A DNA stretch of 6,431 nt from NCBI GenBank assembly GCA_003506635.1, contig DNZB01000087.1:1-6431 (forward strand). Direction: 5' to 3'. The stretch comes from Parvularcula sp. Lineage in GTDB: Bacteria; Pseudomonadota; Alphaproteobacteria; Caulobacterales; Parvularculaceae. Of the stretch, positions 1 through 6,156 are shown in pieces. Position 1 is the stretch's first letter; each line of letters begins with the position of its first letter. The position numbers were made by a program, and so were the translations under genes. The notes beneath the pieces were generated by a model that made no database searches, was not told the origin of the DNA, and saw nothing but the letters and a program-made list of their open reading frames with translations.

Positions 1-1117
1 CCCGCGGCGCAGCGAGCCGGAGGTCGCGCAGGATTTCGAGCGCCGCGAGCAACACGCCGAGCGGCGGGCCGCTCGCTGTTACTTGCGCCAGCCTTGAAGC
101 GTCGAGCGCCGCTGACGGCTTTTCGATGAAGCGCGCGACAAGCCGGTCGTGGTGCTGCGCGGCCGTTCGGCCATGCGCCTCGCAGACGGCGACGAATCTC
201 GCGGCGTTGCGCCGGAACCAGGGCTCTTCCTTCGACTTTGGCGCGCTTTCAAGAAAAACCGTGAGGAAATCCCGCCGCCGCATGGCGTCGCGCAAGGACG
301 CCTGATCCTCCGGCCGCATGAACAGCATCTTGTCGACGAGAAGCTGCGCATAATAGGGATCGTTCGCCTGGCAAAGCCCCGTCAAGAGATCGATCTCGTT
401 GATGCCGGCGAAATCGCCGGCGTTTGCGCCGCGATATTCCTGGCGCCCGACCCGATAGGGCTTGTAATAGGGTCGGACGCTGTAGAAGAAGCGGTCCGTG
501 TCGAGTTCCGTGTAGAGAACATCGTTCCAGCGCGCGACGTCGTTCAAGGCCGTCAGCGCGTCTTCGAACAGCGTCTCCGCCACGGGGTGCGAGACGCCGA
601 GCGGCACGATGCGCATAAGCGCGTCGGCGGCCCGCTTGTAAGCGAAGATGCCGCGCGTGTTGTAGTCAAGGAACAGTTTTTCGTCCCTCAAATGCGTGAA
701 GCATTTCGGCCGCCCGTCGACGGCGCGGTTGTGGGTGGCGAGATGGCTCGTTGCAAAGCGCGGCGCGACGCCGATCGAGGCGCCGATGTGAAGGCCGAGC
801 GCGGAAGCTTCGGCGAAGGGCGACTTCGCCTCGCGCGCCGGATTGGTCAGCTCATGCCGGCGCAGGGCCGCGAGCCAGAGGCCGAGATCGCCGAGCACGT
901 CGAAGGCGACGTCAAAGCCTTCGTCCGTGTTGCCTTCGCGCCGCAACGCCTCGACATGAACGCGGCCCTCCTCCGCCAGCGCGCGCTTCTCTGCGTCGCC
1001 GGCTGCTTCGACGGCGGCGCGGTCGGCCTGCGCGAAATAGATCTCCTCCAGCGCCGTGTTGAAATCGACGAACCGGGTCCTGATCCACTGGTCAAAGCGG
1101 CTGGCGTTTTCGCTCAT
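1..1117 (-). CDS. PrnB-like (DUF1864) heme-dependent dioxygenase-superfamily protein, 3' end cut by window edge
   Basis: The frame opens at ATG 1117 and stays open to the left edge, giving 372 residues with a small C-terminal part missing. It resembles the DUF1864 family of PrnB (monodechloroaminopyrrolnitrin synthase), which has the fold of tryptophan 2,3-dioxygenase and IDO and binds heme. Matching blocks are a helix around residues 71-90 (GDLGLWLAALRRHE), the signature VRPYYKPYRVG at 214-224, and a C-terminal helix with His315 in the pattern CEAH. By analogy with PrnB and IDO, His315 is my candidate heme axial ligand; His322 and His323 are alternatives. There is no signal peptide or membrane segment, so it should be cytosolic. 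It starts 53 bases after hisC on the same strand, with only a weak GAGAG ribosome-binding match and no clear terminator between, so cotranscription is likely. The substrate is unknown; nothing visible ties it chemically to histidine. Family call is fairly sure, function is not. Confidence 0.75.
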   Translation of the reverse strand, partial: MSENASRFDQWIRTRFVDFNTALEEIYFAQADRAAVEAAGDAEKRALAEEGRVHVEALRREGNTDEGFDVAFDVLGDLGLWLAALRRHELTNPAREAKSPFAEASALGLHIGASIGVAPRFATSHLATHNRAVDGRPKCFTHLRDEKLFLDYNTRGIFAYKRAADALMRIVPLGVSHPVAETLFEDALTALNDVARWNDVLYTELDTDRFFYSVRPYYKPYRVGRQEYRGANAGDFAGINEIDLLTGLCQANDPYYAQLLVDKMLFMRPEDQASLRDAMRRRDFLTVFLESAPKSKEEPWFRRNAARFVAVCEAHGRTAAQHHDRLVARFIEKPSAALDASRLAQVTASGPPLGVLLAALEILRDLRLAAPR

Positions 1118-1118
1118 C

Positions 1119-1143
1119 GGCGGAGGCTCTCGCTCTTTCCGCC
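1119..1143. repeat. Small inverted repeat just upstream of the DUF1864 gene
   Basis: A perfect 6-base inverted repeat (GGCGGA / TCCGCC) has arms at 1119-1124 and 1138-1143, separated by 13 bases, in the only intergenic gap of the window. On the minus strand the loop carries GAGAG, the only ribosome-binding-like element before the ATG at 1117, and the promoter-proximal strand of the stem ends one base before that ATG. No T-run follows, so it does not look like an intrinsic terminator. Such a short stem can occur by chance in GC-rich DNA. Confidence 0.25.
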
Positions 1144-1170
1144 CTAGCTATCCCGGTCCGCGCCCGTCGA

Positions 1171-2259
1171 TCAACCCGCCAGCGTCAGCTCGAATTCCGC
1201 GCGGAAGGCCGCCATGTCTTCTGCTGACGCCGTCGTCACGCGCAGACAGTTCGCCATGCCGTAATTTGCGAGGCCGCGCACCAGCACGCCGCGACCCGCA
1301 AGCCGCTCGTCGATCGCCCTGGCGCGCGCGTCCTCATCGAAGACAAGAGTCACGAAATTCGCCCAGGAAGGGATCGTTCTGACGCCGAGGCCATGCAGGA
1401 AGTCTTCAAGCGCCGCACGCTCGCGATCGACATGCGCGATCGAGGCGCGGGCGAAATCGTCGTCCTCCAGCGCGGCGATCGCCGCCGCCTCTCCCGGCGC
1501 GGTCATGTTGAAGGGAAGCCGAACACGGTCAAGCGCGGCGATGACGCTTTCCGGTCCATAGGCCCAGCCGACGCGCAGGCCGGCCAGGCCGTAGAGCTTC
1601 GAAAAGGTGCGCGTCATCAGAACGTTCGGCGCGCGCCGCGCGAGATCGAGTCCGGCGTCAAAGCCCGGCATGGCGCGCGCAAACTCGGCGTAAGCGCCGT
1701 CGAGCACCAAGAGCGCCGTCTCCGGCAAGCCGCGCTGCAGGCGCAACACCTCCGTATAAGGAATGGCGGAACCCGTCGGGTTCGCGGGGTTGGCGAGAAA
1801 GACGATCTTCGTTCGCGCGTCGATGCGGTCGAGAATGGCGTCGACATCGACGACATAGTCGCGCTCCGGCGCATTGCGCATCTCAGCGCCCATCGCCGCA
1901 ACCGCGAGCCGCCAGGCCGCGAAGCCCCATTCCGGCTGCACGGCGTTATCGCCGAGGTCGAGATAGGCCATGCAGGCGAGCGTGAAAATCTCGTCAGAGC
2001 CGACGCCGAAGATGAGCCGCTCCGGCTCGATATCGAATTTCCGCGCGACCGCCGCGCGCAAGGCGCCGGCGCGAACGTCCGGATAGCGGAAGAGACCATC
2101 GGCCGCCGCAAGATAGGCGGCGCGGGCCTTGGGGCTCGTGCCGAGCGCGTTTTCGTTCGCCGACAATTTGACGGCGCGCAAGGCGCCCTCGACGCGGGAC
2201 TTGCCTGGCACGTAGACGCCGATGCCGCGGATCGCCGGGCGCGGAACAGGACCGGTCAC
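1171..2259 (-). CDS. hisC: Histidinol-phosphate aminotransferase HisC (complete, catalytically intact)
   Basis: HisC is a PLP-dependent fold-type I aminotransferase that converts imidazole-acetol phosphate plus glutamate to histidinol phosphate in the cytosol. The 362 residues match the usual length. Visible motifs are the N-terminal substrate arm with SANEN (33-37), GVGSDE (85-90, PLP phosphate region), NPANPTG (157-163), LDGAY with the PLP-ring Asp187, FSKLYG with Schiff-base Lys221, Arg229, and the C-terminal substrate-binding Arg339. Its sequence resembles alphaproteobacterial HisC (Bradyrhizobium type) rather than the E. coli enzyme. The start is GTG at 2259, sharing GTGA with the hisIE stop, and GGAG lies 8 bases upstream (2268-2271). 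It sits at the end of the his cluster instead of between hisD and hisB, where a degenerate HisC-like domain is found. It is therefore probably the working aminotransferase; such enzymes can also act on aromatic amino acids, which cannot be excluded. Confidence 0.93.
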   Translation of the reverse strand: MTGPVPRPAIRGIGVYVPGKSRVEGALRAVKLSANENALGTSPKARAAYLAAADGLFRYPDVRAGALRAAVARKFDIEPERLIFGVGSDEIFTLACMAYLDLGDNAVQPEWGFAAWRLAVAAMGAEMRNAPERDYVVDVDAILDRIDARTKIVFLANPANPTGSAIPYTEVLRLQRGLPETALLVLDGAYAEFARAMPGFDAGLDLARRAPNVLMTRTFSKLYGLAGLRVGWAYGPESVIAALDRVRLPFNMTAPGEAAAIAALEDDDFARASIAHVDRERAALEDFLHGLGVRTIPSWANFVTLVFDEDARARAIDERLAGRGVLVRGLANYGMANCLRVTTASAEDMAAFRAEFELTLAG

Positions 2260-2864
2260 GATTTTTTCTCCGCGCGTCGCGCCAGCACCTGCATGACGTC
2301 ATCCAGCGAACGGCCGCGCGCCTTCAGCAGTACGAGGAGATGATAGAGCAGGTCCGCCGCTTCCGCGCATAGCTCATCGGCGCCGCCGCCCGCGCCCGCG
2401 AGCGCCGTTTCAACGCCTTCCTCCCCGACTTTCTGCGCAATGCGCCTCGCGCCGCCCTGAAGGAGGCGCGCCGTGTAGCCGTCGCCGGTCGATCGCTCGC
2501 CGATCGTGCGCTCAAGAAGGCCAAGCCTTCCGATTCCCGGCGCGGCGGCGTCGGCGAAGCAGCTCGCCGTGCCGCGATGGCAGGCGGGCCCCATCGGTTC
2601 GACCTTGAGAAGAATGGCGTCGCTGTCGCAATCGGCCTCGATCGACACGACCCTGAGGCGATGGCCGGATGTTTCACCCTTGCGCCAGCGGCCGCCGCGC
2701 GAGCGCGAATAGAATGTCGCCTCGCCGCTCGCCGCCGTCTCGGCGAGCGCGGCCGCGTCCATAAAGGCGAGCATCAGGACTTGCAGCGTCGCGGCGTCCT
2801 GCGCGATCGCCGGCGCAAGCCCCCCGCCCTTCGCGAAATCAATCGTCGGCGCCGTCAGCGTCAT
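2256..2864 (-). CDS. hisIE: Bifunctional phosphoribosyl-AMP cyclohydrolase / phosphoribosyl-ATP pyrophosphatase HisIE
   Basis: One 202-residue protein carries both domains, the usual size for HisIE fusions. It removes pyrophosphate from phosphoribosyl-ATP and opens the adenine ring of phosphoribosyl-AMP (steps 2 and 3). The HisI domain (about 15-105) has the SRSRGGRWRKGETSGH block at 53-68, the metal-binding DCDSD with Cys79 and Asp78/80/82, and CHRGTASC with Cys95 and Cys102. After a short linker, the HisE domain (about 115-198) shows the helical pyrophosphatase signature KVGEEGVE (145-152), followed by Glu168 and Asp171 in AEAADLLYHLL. The ATG at 2864 overlaps the hisF TGA by four bases (ATGA), with GAGGT six bases upstream (2871-2875). 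Most alphaproteobacteria have separate hisI and hisE genes, so the fusion is a gamma-type feature if the host is an alphaproteobacterium. Confidence 0.93.
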   Translation of the reverse strand: MTLTAPTIDFAKGGGLAPAIAQDAATLQVLMLAFMDAAALAETAASGEATFYSRSRGGRWRKGETSGHRLRVVSIEADCDSDAILLKVEPMGPACHRGTASCFADAAAPGIGRLGLLERTIGERSTGDGYTARLLQGGARRIAQKVGEEGVETALAGAGGGADELCAEAADLLYHLLVLLKARGRSLDDVMQVLARRAEKKS

Positions 2865-3628
2865 CGCCGCACCTCGACGCCCGCCGCCGCGAGCGCGTCC
2901 TTGACGCCCGGGATCGTCAGGCGCCCTGCGTGAAAGGCGCCCGCCGCCAATGCGCCCGACACGTCCGCCCGCGCAAACACCTCGGCGAAATGCTCCGCCG
3001 AGCCGGCGCCGCCCGAAGCGACCAGCGGTATCGACAGACGCGCCCGCGCAGCGGCGAGCTGGCCGATGTCATATCCCTCGCCGACGCCGTCTTGATCCAT
3101 GCAGTTCAGAACGATTTCTCCAGCGCCGCGGTCTTGCGCTTCTGCGATCCAGTCGAGCATCGCGCGCCCCGTAGATCGGATCGTGCGCGTGTCGCCTGTA
3201 TATTGAAAAACTTCCCAGCCGTCGCGGTTGCGCCGGCTGTCGACGCCGACGACGACGCACTGGGATCCGGCGACGGCCGCAATTTCGGTGATGAATTCAG
3301 GCCGCTCCAAGGCCGGGGAATTGATCGACACCTTGTCGGCGCCGCTTTCGAGACAGGCGACCGCCTGATCGATGGTGCGGATGCCGCCGGCGACGCACAG
3401 CGGCGCGTCGAGCGCAGCCGAGACGCCGGCGAGCCAGCGATAGTCGATTGTGCGGCGTTCCGCTGACGCCGTGATGTCGTAGATCACGATCTCATCGGCG
3501 CCGTCGGCGCAGTAGCGCGCGGAAAGTTCTGCAGGGTCGCCCATGTCGCGATGGCCTTCAAATTTCACGCCCTTGACGACGCGCCCGCCCCGGACGTCGA
3601 GGCACGCGATGATGCGCTTAGCAGGCAA
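2861..3628 (-). CDS. hisF: Imidazole glycerol phosphate synthase, cyclase subunit HisF (TTG start)
   Basis: HisF is the (beta/alpha)8-barrel cyclase that joins ammonia from HisH to PRFAR, giving imidazole glycerol phosphate and AICAR. I choose TTG at 3628, giving 255 residues that begin MPAKRIIACLD. This start has GGAGG six bases upstream (3635-3639), and it places the catalytic aspartates at exactly Asp11 and Asp130, the known HisF numbering. An ATG at 3658 would add ten residues unlike the family, has no ribosome-binding site, and would overlap hisA by 41 bases. Phosphate-binding motifs CVAGGIRT and VASGGAG are present. The segment YDITAS and the insert QYTGDTRTIRST followed by EIVLNCMDQDGV resemble E. 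coli HisF rather than typical alphaproteobacterial HisF (usually DITAS preceded by Leu and no such insert). It overlaps the hisA stop by 11 bases and the hisIE start by four. Confidence 0.94.
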   Translation of the reverse strand: MPAKRIIACLDVRGGRVVKGVKFEGHRDMGDPAELSARYCADGADEIVIYDITASAERRTIDYRWLAGVSAALDAPLCVAGGIRTIDQAVACLESGADKVSINSPALERPEFITEIAAVAGSQCVVVGVDSRRNRDGWEVFQYTGDTRTIRSTGRAMLDWIAEAQDRGAGEIVLNCMDQDGVGEGYDIGQLAAARARLSIPLVASGGAGSAEHFAEVFARADVSGALAAGAFHAGRLTIPGVKDALAAAGVEVRR

Positions 3629-4340
3629 GGGCGTCCTCCAGCGTAAAGCGCTTCTCATAAAGCGCCCGCCCGACGACGGCGCCGGCCGCGCCCGCGGCTT
3701 TCAGCGCCGCAAGATCGGCGAGCGTCGAGACGCCGCCGGACGCCTGCACGGCGAGGCGGGGAAAAGCGGCGCGAAGATCCGAATAAAGCGGCGTGTTGGG
3801 TCCGGCGAGCATGCCGTCACGCGACACGTCCGTTATCAGCGCGTGGCGGAGAACGCCGGCGGCGGCTTTCGCGATCGCCGCGTCGAGAAGGACGCCGGAC
3901 GTCGCCTTCCAGCCGTGCGTCGCAACGGCGTAGCCGCCGAATTCCGGTCGGACATCGAAAGCCGCGCAGACGCGCTCGGCGCCGAACGCCTCAGTCCATG
4001 CGGCGAACTCATCGGGGCGCAACACCGCCGCCGATCCGACAACCGCGCGCGCGACGCCGATGTCGAGCAGCGCGGCGATATCGCCGGCGCTCCGGACGCC
4101 GCCGCCGCATTGAACATTGAGGCGCGACGCCCTGACGATTTCGCCGATCAGCGCCCGCTGGCGCGCCGCGCCGTCACGCGCGCCGTCAAGATCGACGACG
4201 TGAATCCATTCCGCGCCCGCATCCGCAAAACGGCAGGCCTGCTCGACCGGATCGCCATAGCGCGTCTCCGCGTTGAAATCGCCTTGCGCAAGACGCACGC
4301 AGCGCCCGCCCCTAAGGTCGATCGCAGGAAGGATCAGCAT
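3618..4340 (-). CDS. hisA: ProFAR isomerase HisA (phosphoribosylformimino-AICAR-phosphate isomerase)
   Basis: HisA performs the Amadori rearrangement of ProFAR to PRFAR in a (beta/alpha)8 barrel closely related to HisF. The 240 residues are normal length. The first strand ends in catalytic Asp8 (LPAIDLRGG). Phosphate-binding loops are QCGGGVRS (77-84) and ASGGVS (200-205) plus VVGRALYE. The opposite-face motif ITDVSRDGMLAG with Asp171 supplies the second catalytic aspartate, and FDVR (128-131) is also conserved. The phrase SRDGMLAGPNTPLY resembles E. coli HisA. The ATG at 4340 overlaps the hisH TGA by seven bases. The ribosome-binding match is weak (GGCGG), so it probably relies on translational coupling to hisH. 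The last codons contain the hisF ribosome-binding site. Confidence 0.95.
   Translation of the reverse strand: MLILPAIDLRGGRCVRLAQGDFNAETRYGDPVEQACRFADAGAEWIHVVDLDGARDGAARQRALIGEIVRASRLNVQCGGGVRSAGDIAALLDIGVARAVVGSAAVLRPDEFAAWTEAFGAERVCAAFDVRPEFGGYAVATHGWKATSGVLLDAAIAKAAAGVLRHALITDVSRDGMLAGPNTPLYSDLRAAFPRLAVQASGGVSTLADLAALKAAGAAGAVVGRALYEKRFTLEDALAC
3635..3639 (-). promoter_or_regulatory. Shine-Dalgarno GGAGG for the hisF TTG start
   Basis: On the minus strand GGAGG is followed by six bases and then TTG at 3628-3626. It is the best ribosome-binding match among the internal junctions and lies inside the 3' end of hisA. It decides the hisF start in favour of TTG over the upstream ATG at 3658. 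Confidence 0.75.
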
Positions 4341-4930
4341 GGCGCCGCCAGGAAATTCGCAAGGATTCGCGCGCCCGCCTTGCCCGACCGCTCAGGGTGG
4401 AACTGGCAGCCCCAGACCTTTGCGTTCTCGATCGCCGCGCAGAAGGTCTCGCCATAAGCGGCCGTCGCCGCCGTCGCTTCCGTGACCGGACAGACATAGG
4501 AGTGGACGAAATAGACATAGGCGCCGTCAGCGACCCCCTCAAGCAGCGCGCTTTCCTTCGTCTTCGTCAACCGCGACCAGCCGACATGCGGCGCAGGCGT
4601 CGCGCGGCTCGCCTTCAGCCGGGTGACGCGCCCGTCGAAGAGGCCGAGTCCCGTCGCATCGCCCTCCTCACTCGAATCAAAGAACATTTGCTGGCCGAGG
4701 CAGACGCCCATCACCGGCCGCGCGAATTCAAGGATCGCGCGCGAAAGGCCCTTTTCGGCGAGCGCCGTCATCGCGAACAGGGCCGAGCCGACGCCCGGCA
4801 GAATGATGCGCTCGCACTCCGCGACGATGCGCGGATCGTCGGTCAGCACGGCCTTCGCACCGAGCCGCTCGAGCGCGAAAAGGACGGACGCGGTGTTGCC
4901 GACGCCGATCTTGATGACGCCGACAGTCAC
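4334..4930 (-). CDS. hisH: Imidazole glycerol phosphate synthase, glutaminase subunit HisH
   Basis: HisH is the class I glutamine amidotransferase that hydrolyses glutamine and channels ammonia into HisF. The 198 residues match the family. The catalytic triad is complete: nucleophile Cys77 in GVCLGQQ, then His178 and Glu180 in QFHPERSG. The oxyanion region PGVGS (45-49) and the interface segment PHVGWSRL (114-121) are present. DGAYVYFVHSY (135-145) and the C-terminal FHPERSGKAGARILANFL are very close to E. coli HisH. The start is GTG at 4930, sharing GTGA with the end of the hisB fusion, with GGGAG seven bases upstream (4938-4942). In the family usual pattern, HisH is active only as a dimer with HisF, encoded two genes downstream. 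Confidence 0.95.
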   Translation of the reverse strand: MTVGVIKIGVGNTASVLFALERLGAKAVLTDDPRIVAECERIILPGVGSALFAMTALAEKGLSRAILEFARPVMGVCLGQQMFFDSSEEGDATGLGLFDGRVTRLKASRATPAPHVGWSRLTKTKESALLEGVADGAYVYFVHSYVCPVTEATAATAAYGETFCAAIENAKVWGCQFHPERSGKAGARILANFLAAPC

Positions 4931-6156
4931 AGGATCGCTCCCTTGGTCGAGGGGACCGCATCGCCTTCGACGGTGATGGCGGCGCGCAGCGCGCGGGCGA
5001 AGGCCTTGAAGCAGGCTTCTGTCTTATGATGGTCGTTCTCACCTTTGACGGCGACATGGATCGCCGCACCGATCGACTGCGCGAGCGAGCGGAAAACATG
5101 CGCGGTCATCTCGGTCGGGTACTGACCGATCAACGGCGCGGCGAATGCGCCTTCAAAAACCGAATAGGGGCGCCCGCCGAGGTCGATCGAGACTTTCGCC
5201 TCGGCCTCGTCCATCGGCAGGGTGAAGCCGTAGCGCGCGATGCCCCGGCGTTCGCCGAGCGCTGCCGACAAGGCTTGCCCCAGCGCCAGCGCGCAGTCCT
5301 CGATGGTGTGGTGCAGATCGACCTGCGTATCGCCCTCGCAAGCGAGCGTCAGAGAAATCCCCCCATGCGCGGCGATCTGTTCGAGCATGTGGTCGAAGTA
5401 AGCGGCGCCGGTGTCGATGCGAACATCGTCTGCGCGGTCGAGATCGACGCGAACAGCGATTTTCGTCTCCTTCGTTTCGCGAATGGCCTCGCCGATGCGC
5501 GGCGCGCGGCGCGGCGCGGCGCCAAACGCGGCGAGCGCGCGGTCGTTCGATGCTGCGTCGCCGATGTCGATGGCGAGGACGATGCCCTCGATCCGCGTGA
5601 CGGCGGCTTCATACGCCGAAGCGCGCGACAGCGCTATGTCCGCCTTTTCTGTCGTGACAATAAGCAACCGTCCTTCGCCCGCCGTCACCCTGCGGACGCC
5701 TTCGGCGCGCTCCAATAGCTCGATAAGGCGCGCGCGCTCCGCCCGGAACGCTGCGATGCGCGCGTCCCTTAACGCCAGACGGGGCGGCGCGATCGTCTTA
5801 TGCGTCTCGGCGGCGATCAGCGGATGGAGATAATTTCCGCCGACCGTCGCCGCAAAGCGCGCAATTGTTTCAGGCGCCGCGACCAGCGCGCCGCAGAGGG
5901 GCGTTGCAGCGCCGTAAACGGCCCCGATTTCGCGATAGACGATGAGGCTTGTCCCTGACGCCGCGTCCTCCACGCGCGACTTGTCGTCAGACCATTCAAT
6001 CTCCGCCTCGTTGATGAATTCGCCGGGCGCGCCGCACCACGCCACGATGTCGGCGGCATGCGAATAGCCCCGCACCGGCAAGAGCGCCTCCGCGCTGACC
6101 CCGAACACGGCGGCGAGGCGCGCGCGCAGCGGCGCCAATTGCGGGAGCTCCGTCAC
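4927..6156 (-). CDS. hisB: Fusion protein: degenerate HisC-like domain + imidazoleglycerol-phosphate dehydratase (HisB)
   Basis: The 409-residue product is about twice the length of a stand-alone HisB. Residues ~217-409 form a complete IGP dehydratase, which removes water from imidazole glycerol phosphate to give imidazole-acetol phosphate using two manganese ions. Metal and active-site motifs are FDHMLEQ (254-260, His256), HHTIED (282-287), PMDEAEA (314-320), NDHHKTE (374-380) and the end STKGAIL. This half resembles the E. coli HisB C-terminal domain. Residues 1-216 carry no HAD phosphatase motif and instead look like a shrunken aminotransferase (described separately). No ATG, GTG or TTG codon lies in frame between codons 165 and 256, so the dehydratase must be made as part of the fusion. 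The GTG start at 6156 shares GTGA with the hisD stop and has GGAG eight bases upstream (6165-6168). Dehydratase activity is near certain; the role of the N-terminal half is unknown. Confidence 0.93.
   Translation of the reverse strand: MTELPQLAPLRARLAAVFGVSAEALLPVRGYSHAADIVAWCGAPGEFINEAEIEWSDDKSRVEDAASGTSLIVYREIGAVYGAATPLCGALVAAPETIARFAATVGGNYLHPLIAAETHKTIAPPRLALRDARIAAFRAERARLIELLERAEGVRRVTAGEGRLLIVTTEKADIALSRASAYEAAVTRIEGIVLAIDIGDAASNDRALAAFGAAPRRAPRIGEAIRETKETKIAVRVDLDRADDVRIDTGAAYFDHMLEQIAAHGGISLTLACEGDTQVDLHHTIEDCALALGQALSAALGERRGIARYGFTLPMDEAEAKVSIDLGGRPYSVFEGAFAAPLIGQYPTEMTAHVFRSLAQSIGAAIHVAVKGENDHHKTEACFKAFARALRAAITVEGDAVPSTKGAIL
5509..6156 (-). other. Degenerate HisC-like N-terminal domain of the HisB fusion
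   Basis: Residues 1-216 follow HisC in order. RARLAAVFGVSAEALLPVRG (11-30) matches the HisC block ending VSRGADE. Residues 48-55 (INEAEIEW) match DEAYIEF. REIGAVYG (75-82) matches the RTLSKAFG lysine box. CGALVAAPETI (88-98) matches the strand after it. Residues 137-167 match the helix and strand of the small domain, and VLAIDIGDAASNDRALAAF (193-211) matches the closing LRITVG block. Compared with E. coli HisC, the first ~55 residues and ~100 residues in the middle (including NPNNPTG) are missing. The PLP-ring Asp is Asn49, the Schiff-base Lys is Ala79, the phosphate-binding Arg is Leu87 and the substrate Arg is Ala195. PLP chemistry is therefore not expected. The alignment was done by eye; the order and spacing of several blocks make chance unlikely. 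Confidence 0.7.

Noticed and set aside
149..1147. 332-codon open frame on the plus strand
   Set aside because: It lies opposite the DUF1864 gene, whose product has recognisable family motifs. The plus-strand translation shows no known domain and is Arg/Ala/Val-rich, as expected for an antisense shadow in GC-rich DNA.
1118..1170. Intrinsic terminator between hisC and the DUF1864 gene
   Set aside because: The inverted repeat is only six base pairs and is not followed by a T-run on the minus strand; it abuts the next start codon.
1393..2343. 316-codon open frame on the plus strand
   Set aside because: It is antisense to hisC and the end of hisIE, both certain genes. Its composition (Arg, Ala, Gly) and lack of motifs mark it as a shadow.
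3543..4457. 304-codon open frame on the plus strand
   Set aside because: It crosses the hisF/hisA/hisH boundaries in antisense and shows no recognisable domain.
5026..5718. 230-codon open frame on the plus strand
   Set aside because: It is antisense to the IGPD half of the hisB fusion and has no family features.
5509..6156. HAD histidinol-phosphatase domain as in E. coli HisB
   Set aside because: The N-terminal half has no DxDGT-type nucleophile motif or cysteine zinc loop; its blocks match HisC instead.
4927..6156. Sequencing or assembly frameshift joining two separate genes
   Set aside because: The HisC-like and IGPD halves are in one uninterrupted frame with a sensible linker. The N-terminal half is itself deleted and substituted at active-site positions, which a single sequencing error would not explain.
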